Source: JAHFUI01 sp039931615
Lineage (GTDB): Bacteria; Acidobacteriota; Vicinamibacteria; Vicinamibacterales; CAVVIG01
NCBI GenBank assembly: GCA_039931615.1
Contig: JBDTRR010000024.1
Span: 10,464-74,463 of the forward strand
DNA length: 64,000 bases
Direction: 5' to 3'
Shown here: one piece after another, positions 57,061-64,000 of the stretch
Layout of the letters: each line of letters starts with the position of its first letter
How positions within the stretch are numbered: the first letter of the stretch is position 1
Program-made: the position numbers and the translations under genes
Notes under the pieces: generated by a model
Seen by the model: only the letters and a program-made list of their open reading frames with translations
Told to the model about the DNA's origin: nothing
Database searches by the model: none

Positions 57061-59421
57061 ATGAAAACGATGGCAAAAAGCTGTACGCTGCGCGACGTGA
57101 CCACCATCCAGGAACGGACCACCGGCCGGATTCCCCCTGCGGCGATCCTGGCAGTCGGCGCCAGCGCCGGGCTGTTGTTTGCGATGGAGCCGTTCGCCGC
57201 CAAGGTGCTGCTGCCGCGGATGGGCGGCACGCCCTCGGTCTGGAACACCTGCGTGATGGTGTTTCAGATGCTCCTGCTCGCCGGGTACGGCTACAGCGTG
57301 CTGATCGTCCGCACGGCCGACATTCGGAAAGGGCTCGCCATCCACGCCGGGCTGGTGGCTGTCTCGATTGCGCTATGGCCGTTCGCCGTCCAGGCGTTGT
57401 GGCTGACCCCGCGTCCAGGCTGGCCGCCGGTCGCCTGGGTCACGGCCGCCGTCATCGCCGCGATCGGTCTGCCGTTCGCGATTCTTTCGGCGACCTCGCC
57501 GCTGCTTCAGGTCTGGCTCGCCCGCGGGTCCACCGAACCGCTGCACGTGCACCGGCTGTACGCCGCGTCGAACATCGCCAGCGTCATCGGGCTGGTCGCC
57601 TATGTGACGGTGCTGGAGCCCTTTGTCGGCGTCCGCCGCCAGAGCGTGGTGCTGTGGCTGGGGTACGCCGGCGCCATGATCATCGCGCTGATCGTGGCGC
57701 GCCGATCGGCGGCATCGCCGGTCGCCGTCCGCGCCGTCGCTCCGGCCGCCGCCACCCTGGACAGCGCGGCCCAGAGCACGCCACCCGGTGTTCCGGGATA
57801 CGACCGTCCTGCCTCGACCTTCCGGCGTGCCTGGATCACTATTTCGTTTGGCGCGTCACTGTGCCTCTACGCGGTCAACACCTACATCGCGACCGACGTC
57901 GCGTCGTTTCCGCTGCTGTGGTGCCTGCCGCTCGGCGTCTTCCTGATCGGCTTCGCCGCCGGCTTCTCGCCCGCGGCGGCGCGCTGGCGTGTCTGGCTGA
58001 CGCGCCTGGCCAGGGTGGCGGCGCTGGCGGCGCTGGCACAGGTCGTCTGGGTGGAAGACTCGCGGACGGTCTGGGTCGGTCTGCTGGCGCCGCTGCTCGC
58101 GCTCGCCTTCCTGGTCACGGCGCTGGCGACCGAGCTCGCGCACCGCCGCCCGGCCGAGGATCGACTCGCCGGCTACTACGCGTGGATCGGCCTGGGCGGT
58201 GTGATGGCCGGCGTCGCCAGCGTCATCATCCTGCCATGGGCCTGGTCCTCGTTCTCGGTCGCCAGCGTGCCGGTGGTGTCGAACCTGACCCAGGTGCTGC
58301 GTTCATTGTCGTCGGTGCTGCTCACGCAAGCGGTCCCCGAATACGTCGTCGCGCTGCTGCTGGCGCTCTGGCTGATGTCCAATCGGACGGCGCCCAACAG
58401 CGCCTGGCAGCTGGCGATGAGCGTGTCGGTGGCCACGCTGGTGGCGGTGGTCGGGACCCGGCTGCTGTCGTCCGAGTGGTGGCTGCGCGAGCGCCTGATC
58501 CTGGTCGGGACCGCACTGGCCTGCGCGCTGATCGCCAGCTCGTACGGCACGCGCCTGCTGGCCGGCGGCCTGACGCTGGCGATCGTCGGCGGCCTGGTGC
58601 AGCGGCCGGACAACGAGCTGTTATTCGAGGCCCGCAACTTCTTCGGCACCAGCCGCGTCCTGCGTCAGGGCGACGTCAACCAGCTCAAACACGGCACGAC
58701 GCTCCATGGCATCCAACCGTCGAACGAGGAGGCCACCCGCCCGGCCAGCTATTACAGCTGGTCGAGCCCGCTCGGGCGGGTCATCGACCGGCTGCACCCC
58801 CAGCACGTGCTGTCGGTCGGGCTCGGCGTCGGCACCGTCGCCGCCTACGGACATGCCGGCGATCGCTACCGGTTTCTCGAGATCAATCCGCTGGTCGAGC
58901 AGATTGCCACGAATCCGCAGTGGTTCACCTACGTCACCGCGGCGCGCGGCCGGGGTGTCGCCCTGGACATCGCCATCGGCGACGGCCGTCTCCTCGCGCA
59001 GTCGCTCGACGATGACGGCTGGGATTTGATCGTGGTGGACGCGTTCTCCTCCGACGCGATTCCCGTTCACCTGCTCAGTGTCGAAGCGGTCGAGCTGCTC
59101 GGCCGCAAGTTGAGCCCGCGCGGCATCCTGGCGTATCACGTCTCGAACCGGTTCTTCGATCTCCATCCGGTCGTGGCGGCAGCCGCGGCCCGCCTCGGCA
59201 TGGCGTGGGCGCTGCAGGACAGCGAGGGTCTGACCGCGATCGACTACGGATCGAAATGGGTGATGCTCGCCCGCAGCGACGAAGCGGCCAGCGCCGCCGG
59301 CCTGACCGACCCTGGCTGGGAGCATCCCACCGAAACCGCGGCGGCGGCACCATGGACCGACGACTGGGCCAATGTGCTCGGCACGATGCGGACCTGGAAG
59401 TTCTGGACGAAAGAGGAGTGA
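57061..59421 (+). CDS. Fused multi-TM / spermidine-synthase-like protein 2
   Basis: 786 residues from ATG 57061 (a GTG at 57097 is the alternative). Membrane part residues about 20-520: ILAVGASAGLLFAMEPFAAK, LPRMGGTPSVWNTCVMVFQM, RLYAASNIASVIGLVAYV, with about 12 segments. The C-terminal about 240 residues are spermidine-synthase-like (VLSVGLGVGTVAAYGHAGDR, LIVVDAFSSDAIPVHLLSVE, RGILAYHVSNRF). Same architecture as 40726-43161 but clearly diverged. No function is proven for the fused group. Confidence 0.8.
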   Translation: MKTMAKSCTLRDVTTIQERTTGRIPPAAILAVGASAGLLFAMEPFAAKVLLPRMGGTPSVWNTCVMVFQMLLLAGYGYSVLIVRTADIRKGLAIHAGLVAVSIALWPFAVQALWLTPRPGWPPVAWVTAAVIAAIGLPFAILSATSPLLQVWLARGSTEPLHVHRLYAASNIASVIGLVAYVTVLEPFVGVRRQSVVLWLGYAGAMIIALIVARRSAASPVAVRAVAPAAATLDSAAQSTPPGVPGYDRPASTFRRAWITISFGASLCLYAVNTYIATDVASFPLLWCLPLGVFLIGFAAGFSPAAARWRVWLTRLARVAALAALAQVVWVEDSRTVWVGLLAPLLALAFLVTALATELAHRRPAEDRLAGYYAWIGLGGVMAGVASVIILPWAWSSFSVASVPVVSNLTQVLRSLSSVLLTQAVPEYVVALLLALWLMSNRTAPNSAWQLAMSVSVATLVAVVGTRLLSSEWWLRERLILVGTALACALIASSYGTRLLAGGLTLAIVGGLVQRPDNELLFEARNFFGTSRVLRQGDVNQLKHGTTLHGIQPSNEEATRPASYYSWSSPLGRVIDRLHPQHVLSVGLGVGTVAAYGHAGDRYRFLEINPLVEQIATNPQWFTYVTAARGRGVALDIAIGDGRLLAQSLDDDGWDLIVVDAFSSDAIPVHLLSVEAVELLGRKLSPRGILAYHVSNRFFDLHPVVAAAAARLGMAWALQDSEGLTAIDYGSKWVMLARSDEAASAAGLTDPGWEHPTETAAAAPWTDDWANVLGTMRTWKFWTKEE

Positions 59422-59425
59422 AGGG

Positions 59426-59470
59426 GAATTGTGAAATTATGAATTATGAATTGTGAATTATGAATTGAAT
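59426..59470. repeat. AATTATGAATTGTGAATTAT repeat
   Basis: AT-rich tandem-like tract of GAATTGTGAA and GAATTATGAA units between two convergent genes, ending in the first base of the ftr stop codon complement. Sharp drop in GC relative to its surroundings. Confidence 0.7.
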
Positions 59471-60390
59471 CAGCTCACCAGCTCATGCAGCCGGAAATGG
59501 TGCTTCCCGAGCTTGCCGCCGTAGTTGCCCGCCGAGATCGCGATCACGCCCGGCCGGCAGGCGGCGGCGATCCCGGCCCGCAGCGCGCTCTCGATCGCGA
59601 TACGGTCGAGGCCGTCGACGACGATCTCCAGCACTGAATTGACGGTCTCGGGCAGCTCGCTCTCGACCCCGGGCCGTCCGCGCAGCGTCGGACAGTAGGC
59701 GTCGTTGGTCGACGCGATCATCTTCTTGTAGCGCCGGGCGCCGACCTTGCTGCCCGCGCGCACGATGCCGCCAGGGAACGGCAGCACGACGCCGCGGACC
59801 GTGCGCATCGCCTCCACCGCGGCTTCCGCCGCCGTCAGCGCCGACCGTTGATCGGCGCCGAGGATCAGGAAATTGCCGCCGCCGATGGCGCGCTGGATCC
59901 CGAACGCTTCCTGCACCAGGAACTCGCCTTCCATCACCGGGATCCGCCAGTAGCGCACGCCGTCGAGCACCTTGCTCGATTGGAACTTGTCGCCGAAATG
60001 GCGCAGCTGGCCGCCGACGACGACGCGTTCGGCGGCGTCGGGCAGGCCGTCGAAGCAGGCGGTGGTCGGACAGGTCAGGACGGTCTGGCCGACCCGATCG
60101 ACAAGCCGGCTGGCGAGGCCGGCGGCGTCGAAGCCGAACAACAGCACGCTCACGCCGGGGCGGCCATCGGGCGTCTCTTCGGCAGACAAATTGGCCTCGA
60201 TGCCCGCTTCCACCTTGCACCCGATCACCGAGGTGGCAAAGCCGGTCATCGACTGCCCCGCCGTCGTCGCCCAGGCTGGTGACTGTGCCGTGATCAGGAC
60301 CCGCGCGGCGCGCATGTCGAACGCCTCGGCGAAGGTGTCGACGATTTTTACGCCTCCCCGCTCCATTTCCGATCCGGTCACGTCGTTCAT
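59470..60390 (-). CDS. ftr: Formylmethanofuran:tetrahydromethanopterin formyltransferase
   Basis: 306 residues from ATG 60390 (called fhcD in methylotrophs). Family blocks: VKIVDTFAEAFDMRAARVLI, GFATSVIGCKVEAGIE, TCPTTACFDGLP, GDKFQSSKVLDGVRYWRIPV, MEGEFLVQEAFGIQRAIGGG and SNDAYCPTLRG-like text near residue 240, ending KLGKHHFRLHEL. Ftr passes the formyl group between formyl-H4MPT and methanofuran. In methylotrophs it is part of the FhcABCD complex; fhcA, B and C are not adjacent here, where the neighbours are a quinoprotein and a spermidine-synthase-like gene. Confidence 0.95.
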   Translation of the reverse strand: MNDVTGSEMERGGVKIVDTFAEAFDMRAARVLITAQSPAWATTAGQSMTGFATSVIGCKVEAGIEANLSAEETPDGRPGVSVLLFGFDAAGLASRLVDRVGQTVLTCPTTACFDGLPDAAERVVVGGQLRHFGDKFQSSKVLDGVRYWRIPVMEGEFLVQEAFGIQRAIGGGNFLILGADQRSALTAAEAAVEAMRTVRGVVLPFPGGIVRAGSKVGARRYKKMIASTNDAYCPTLRGRPGVESELPETVNSVLEIVVDGLDRIAIESALRAGIAAACRPGVIAISAGNYGGKLGKHHFRLHELVS

Positions 60391-60478
60391 CGCCCGGCGT
60401 CGCCTCCGCTCCGCAACTGTCTTTCGTTTGAAGAGGCAGTGTACAGCAGGTATAGAATCCACGCGGATCTGGGTCACG

Positions 60479-60527
60479 TGGGGCTGGGGATCGGGGGCTG
60501 GAGGCTTGGGGCTGCGGGCTCGAGGCT
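60479..60527. repeat. GGGGCTGGAGGCTTGGGGCT repeat
   Basis: Second copy of the G-rich GGCTGGAGGCT family (see 28291-28394), here between divergent ftr and the third quinoprotein. A TATAGAAT tract at about 60452-60459 lies in the same gap and may be a promoter element. Confidence 0.6.
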
Positions 60528-60557
60528 ATGCGCGGCCTGGACGGAGTGTTCGCACAC

Positions 60558-62618
60558 ATGAATCATCACCACCGCCGTTACCTCGCCCTGCTGGGCGCCG
60601 CGCTGGCGATCGGCGCGCCGATCGCCGTGCGATCCGAAGACGGTCGTCAACCGGCCGCGAAGGAATGGGCGACGGTCAACGGCGACCTGAGCAACACGCG
60701 TTACTCGACGCTGACGCAAATCGATCCGCAGACGGTCGGCCGGCTCGCCGGCGCCTGGACGTCGGCGGCCTTCGACGCGCCGGGCGCCGGGCGCGCGATG
60801 CCGGTGGTCAGGGATGGCCTGCTGTTCATCACCGCCGGGTCGCGGATCAACGCCTACGACGCCAGGACCGGGGCCACCGTCTGGAGCCACGCCACGGACA
60901 CGCCGCCGACGAGCGCGGCGCTCGGCGAGTACAACCGATCCACCCGTGGGCTGCCGAATCGCGAGGGCGTCGCGGTCGGCGACGGACTGGTGTTTGCCGG
61001 TCTGACCAACAGCCGGGTGATTGCGCTCCGCGAGAAAACCGGCGGGGTGGCGTGGGACGTCTTCGTCGGGATCGAGCCGGCGCGGGCAGGCCAGGGCGTG
61101 TCGGGCGCGCCGGTCTATGCCAACGGCCTGGTCATCGTCGGCACCGCCGGCGACACCGGGTTCCGCGGCAAGGTGGTCGCGCTCGAGGCGCAGAGCGGCC
61201 GCAAGGCGTGGGAATGGTTTGCCGTTGCCGGAGCGGGCGATCCTGGTTACAAGACCTGGCCGAAGGACACCGACGCGTGGAAGACGGGCGGCGGGGCCGT
61301 CTGGCTGGTTGGCGCGGCAGATCTCGATCTGGGCCTGGTCTATTTCGGCACCGGCAACGGCGTGCCGCAATACGCCGGCGACACCCGCGCCGGCGACAAC
61401 CTGTATCTCTGCTCCGTCGTCGCGCTCGACATCAAGACCGGCAAGCTGCGGTGGCACTATCAGACCATCCGCCACGACATCTGGGAGGCCGACATCGCCG
61501 AATCGCCGGTGCTGTTCGAGGCGCCGATCGGCGGCCGCGTGCGCAAGGGCATCGCGGCGATGCGTACCGACGGCTATCTCTTCATGCTCGACCGCGAAAC
61601 CGGCAAGCCGCTGATGGCGATGGAGGAGCGCAAGGTCCGGCAGGATGCGCGCAGCCATACCGTGTCGACGCAGCCGTATCCGGTCGGCGCCGACCCGGTG
61701 CTGCCGGATTGCGGCGAATGGAGGAAGCAGCCGATGCCGTCCGGCTTCGAGCTCGGGTGCTTCTTCGCCCCCGCATCGCTCGACACGCCGAACCTGCTCA
61801 CGCCGGCGTGGGGCATGCGCGTCGTCCCGATGGCCTTCAGCCCCCAGACCGGATACTTCTACGCCATCGGCAACTCGTCGCTGCAGTGGTTCAGGCGCGC
61901 CGAAGATCCGTACATCTTCATTCTCGGTGCCGGCAAAGTGCCCGGGCTGCCGCAGGGCCACGCGGTGATGGCCGCGATCGATAGCCGCACCAACAAGATC
62001 GCCTGGAAGCAGGACTTCCAGGGCGGGCGTCCGGCCGGTGCGCTGGCCACCGCCGGCGGCCTGCTGTTCCAGATGATGCCGGACGGCAATCTGGTCGCGC
62101 GGGACGCCCGGACCGGCGCAACGGCCTGGCAGTTCCAGACCGGACAGGCCGGCGGCGGGCCGGCGGCGAGCTATGAGATCGACGGCGAGCAGTACCTGGC
62201 CGTCGGGCTGAGGAACAACGTGATGGCGTTCAAGCTGGGTGGCGCCCTGGCGCCGGTGGCCGCGCCGGCGCCGGCGCCGCGCCCGGCGACCGCGCCGCTC
62301 TTCACCGGGCAGATTCAGGACGTCAACCGGATCGAGATCGTCTCGAACATCCGCGACAACTCCAGCGGCGGCGCCCGGTTCATGACCGACGAATATGCCT
62401 TCAGCGTCTACCGGGCACGCGTCAAGGTCGGCACGCAGGTGCTGTGGGTGAACAACGGCCAGATGCGGCACACCGTGATGGCGGAAGACGGCTCATGGAC
62501 CACCGGCCCGCTGGCGCCGCTCGAAGCCGGCGCGGTCGTGTTCGACAAACCGGGCACGCATCGCTATGTCTGCAAGGACCATCCCTGGGCGAAGGCCGAG
62601 CTGACCGTGGTGCCGTAG
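60558..62618 (+). CDS. Exported PQQ alcohol dehydrogenase fused to a C-terminal cupredoxin domain
   Basis: 686 residues from ATG 60558 with a signal peptide (YLALLGAALAIGAPIAV). Propeller: ATVNGDLSNTRYSTLTQID, SRVIALREKTGGVAWDVFVG, GDNLYLCSVVALDIKTGKL with RHDIWEADIAESPVLFE, FMLDRETGKPLMAMEERK, as in quinoprotein alcohol dehydrogenases. A Pro/Ala linker near residue 570 leads to a plastocyanin-like domain (VGTQVLWVNNGQMRHTVMAE and THRYVCKDHPWAKAELTVV): His in MRHTV and Cys/His in CKDHPW are type I copper ligands, the usual axial Met is not evident. The fusion would pass electrons from PQQH2 straight to copper, replacing the usual haem. Confidence 0.85.
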   Translation: MNHHHRRYLALLGAALAIGAPIAVRSEDGRQPAAKEWATVNGDLSNTRYSTLTQIDPQTVGRLAGAWTSAAFDAPGAGRAMPVVRDGLLFITAGSRINAYDARTGATVWSHATDTPPTSAALGEYNRSTRGLPNREGVAVGDGLVFAGLTNSRVIALREKTGGVAWDVFVGIEPARAGQGVSGAPVYANGLVIVGTAGDTGFRGKVVALEAQSGRKAWEWFAVAGAGDPGYKTWPKDTDAWKTGGGAVWLVGAADLDLGLVYFGTGNGVPQYAGDTRAGDNLYLCSVVALDIKTGKLRWHYQTIRHDIWEADIAESPVLFEAPIGGRVRKGIAAMRTDGYLFMLDRETGKPLMAMEERKVRQDARSHTVSTQPYPVGADPVLPDCGEWRKQPMPSGFELGCFFAPASLDTPNLLTPAWGMRVVPMAFSPQTGYFYAIGNSSLQWFRRAEDPYIFILGAGKVPGLPQGHAVMAAIDSRTNKIAWKQDFQGGRPAGALATAGGLLFQMMPDGNLVARDARTGATAWQFQTGQAGGGPAASYEIDGEQYLAVGLRNNVMAFKLGGALAPVAAPAPAPRPATAPLFTGQIQDVNRIEIVSNIRDNSSGGARFMTDEYAFSVYRARVKVGTQVLWVNNGQMRHTVMAEDGSWTTGPLAPLEAGAVVFDKPGTHRYVCKDHPWAKAELTVVP

Positions 62619-62640
62619 GACATCAAGTGAAGGGTGGATG

Positions 62641-62716
62641 GTCCGGCTGAAGCCGGACCCCTCGGACGCAATTGGGCCAACGTTTTCGGCCACGAAGGCA
62701 CGAAGACACGAAGAAG
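62641..62716. repeat. GTCCGG palindrome followed by CACGAA repeat
   Basis: GGTCCGGCTGAAGCCGGACC (62641-62660) and then GGCCACGAAGGCACGAAGAC (62689-62708) ACGAAG. The same two families are neighbours at 3386-3480. No gene was seen in the 183-bp gap. Confidence 0.75.
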
Positions 62717-62801
62717 ACGGACGAGGGGGCTGACAAGAAAGCCCTAATCTTTTCGTGACTGCGAACGCGCGCGCTCGGCGGCACAAGCCAGGCGTCGTCG
62801 G

Positions 62802-63518
62802 CTATCCGTTCCACACTTCCGCGGCCAGCGGAAGCTCGTTCAGCTCCGCCCGGGCCTCGCGCCACATTGGGTAGTGTCTCGTCATCAGCGTGAGGAACCG
62901 CTCACTGTGAGTCGGTGCGATCAAGTGGAGCATCTCGTGTACGATCACGTACTCGAGCAAGTCTTTGGGCTTCTTCACCAGCTCGGTGTTGAGTCGGATG
63001 TGTCGCGCACGATGATTGCAGCTGCCCCACCTGGTCTTCATGCGCTGCAGAAAATAGCCGGCGACCTCGACCCCCAGCTTCGGCTGCCACCTGCGGATCA
63101 GCGCCGGCACGACGCCGTGCAGGAGTGACTTGTGCCACTCATGGATCACCGTCTGGCGCTTGGTCCTGCCGGTGCCGGGCCGCACGGTGAGCACGATCCT
63201 GCGGTGGCTGAGCCGAACGGAAGGCTTTGCCTCCTGCTCCCGGACGGAGAGCAGATAGCGCCTGCCCCAGACGGAGTGGCTCTCCCTCTCGACGAACTGA
63301 CGGGGTGTTTCCCTCGCCTGAGCGCGCAGCTTCGTCTGCTGATCGCGGATCCAGCCGAGCCTGGAGACCGCGTAAGCACGGGCTACCTCCAGGCGCGTGC
63401 CGGCGGGCGCGACCAGCGTGACGCGGCCAGCCGGCGGATACACCGACAGGTGGACATGCTTGATCTTCTTGCGCGTCACGGCGATGGCGATCCCGCCGAG
63501 ATGGATGAACTCGGGCAT
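62802..63518 (-). CDS. YgjP-like (DUF45/M48-type) zinc metallopeptidase
   Basis: 238 residues from ATG 63518, which overlaps the hsdR stop by one base (TGATG). Zinc motif VIVHEMLHLI with the third ligand His in PTHSERF; preceded by KTRWGSCNHRARHIRLN, the RWGSC block characteristic of YgjP-like peptidases. Such genes commonly follow hsdR in type I restriction loci, as here, and may help in turnover or control of the complex; the substrate is not established. Confidence 0.88.
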   Translation of the reverse strand: MPEFIHLGGIAIAVTRKKIKHVHLSVYPPAGRVTLVAPAGTRLEVARAYAVSRLGWIRDQQTKLRAQARETPRQFVERESHSVWGRRYLLSVREQEAKPSVRLSHRRIVLTVRPGTGRTKRQTVIHEWHKSLLHGVVPALIRRWQPKLGVEVAGYFLQRMKTRWGSCNHRARHIRLNTELVKKPKDLLEYVIVHEMLHLIAPTHSERFLTLMTRHYPMWREARAELNELPLAAEVWNG

Positions 63519-64000
63519 CAGTAACCGGGCTGGTTCTTGATGAGTTCGAAGAGCGCCACGGTGACCTCGCGGTCGCGATCGAGCAACGGAAACAGCGCGT
63601 TCAGCACCTGCGCTTCGCGCGCCTGGTCGCCCTTCCATCCCGCCGGCGCTCTCTCTCGAACTGTCCGGTCGATCTCCAAGGCCAGTTCCACGCACAGGTC
63701 TCGGTTGTCGCCATAGTCGGGACTGGACTCGGCGACCCTTGAAGGCCGGTTCCCCGCAGCGAGAATGCGCGGCAAATTGTTGTAGACGACGATCGCTTCG
63801 CGCATGCCGTGCAGGGCCGCCGGCACACCAGCCTCGGGTTCTTTGGCCGCGAGCCGCTTCGCCAGGTCCTCGGCCTGGCGCAAAAACGCCTCGTAGGCCG
63901 CCGTATCGGCGCGGTTCTGCTTGATTAGGTCATCGAGCAGCTTCGACATCTGCTCGTAGAACCGCGGATCGGTGAGCTGCTCGCGGATGATCGTCTTGCG
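63518..64000 (-). CDS. hsdR: Type I restriction endonuclease subunit R, C-terminal part
   Basis: The frame is open to the right edge, so 160 residues of the C terminus are visible. They are helical and charged: IIREQLTDPRFYEQMSKLLD, DDLIKQNRADTAAYEAFLRQ, IVVYNNLPRILAAG and a terminal LFELIKNQPGY. The FYEQMSKLLDDLIKQ block matches the HsdR C-terminal helical domain, which contacts the methyltransferase core. The motor and nuclease domains lie outside the window. The M48-type peptidase gene downstream supports the assignment. Confidence 0.8.
   Translation of the reverse strand, partial: RKTIIREQLTDPRFYEQMSKLLDDLIKQNRADTAAYEAFLRQAEDLAKRLAAKEPEAGVPAALHGMREAIVVYNNLPRILAAGNRPSRVAESSPDYGDNRDLCVELALEIDRTVRERAPAGWKGDQAREAQVLNALFPLLDRDREVTVALFELIKNQPGY

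Noticed and set aside
52182..62618. XoxF/MxaF-type methanol dehydrogenase
   Set aside because: The three quinoproteins resemble PVA, glucose and alcohol dehydrogenases; none shows the methanol dehydrogenase pattern over its full length and no xoxJ, xoxG or mxaI-like gene is near.

Overview
The window comes from a high-GC bacterium (roughly two-thirds G+C by eye). It most resembles Acidobacteriota, probably the Vicinamibacteria (subdivision 6). The clues are several secreted proteins of families common in that phylum (three paralogous beta-rich proteins, a DUF6152-like protein, an ASPIC/UnbV-FG-GAP protein, NIPSNAP, three PQQ quinoproteins), many GTG/TTG starts, and intergenic gaps packed with short dispersed repeats. 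This taxonomic call is an inference. No rRNA, tRNA, transposase, integrase or CRISPR array was found.

Layout. 0-6.4 kb: 3' end of an M2 (ACE-type) peptidase, a TlpA-like lipoprotein and the biotin genes bioF, bioD, bioA. 6.4-11.5 kb: a single-domain response regulator, then serine-glyoxylate aminotransferase followed by a one-piece glycolate-oxidase-like GlcD-GlcF fusion. 11.5-21.3 kb: CaiB-type CoA transferase, an odd crotonase, a MatC-like permease, an MBL-fold hydrolase, an AEC permease, a NarX/NarL-type two-component pair translationally coupled to an ASPIC/UnbV protein, and ArfB. 21.3-24.6 kb: secreted proteins of unknown function. 24.6-32.1 kb, minus strand: a protocatechuate/gallate 4,5-cleavage cluster (DUF6282 protein, LigC-, LigJ- and LigK-like enzymes, a LigB-LigA fused dioxygenase and an aromatic-acid MFS permease).

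33-51.5 kb is the centrepiece: genes for tetrahydromethanopterin (H4MPT) and methanofuran/methylofuran cofactors. On the minus strand an SDR, a pterin-carbinolamine dehydratase homologue, a DUF6513/dihydropteroate-synthase-like protein, pabB, pabA, pabC, DUF447, mptG (beta-RFA-P synthase) and a rhodanese form a compact operon. After a spermidine-synthase-like membrane fusion come mfnB, an in-frame MfnF-MfnE fusion, a beta-carbonic-anhydrase-like protein, a HisA-like barrel, a PTPS with the C-E-x-x-H-G-H motif, a CitG-like protein, a RimK/MptN-like ATP-grasp ligase and mch. ftr lies at 59.5-60.4 kb. So cofactor synthesis and two core pathway enzymes (Mch, Ftr) are present; fae, mtdB and fhcABC are not in the window. 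Three PQQ dehydrogenases (52-62.6 kb) are interspersed with this region.

A coherent reading, by inference, is an organism that oxidises lignin-derived (methoxy)aromatics and alcohols in the periplasm and cytoplasm and handles the released C1 units by the H4MPT/methylofuran route, with serine-glyoxylate aminotransferase and glycolate oxidase managing glyoxylate. The window ends with a YgjP-like metallopeptidase overlapping the 3' end of a type I restriction hsdR.

Almost every gap longer than about 80 bp holds one of at least seven unrelated short repeat families. The most elaborate is a composite palindrome with GTACGT arms and two GGTCCG hairpins. One copy supplies a gene's stop codon and another forms the linker of the MfnF-MfnE fusion.
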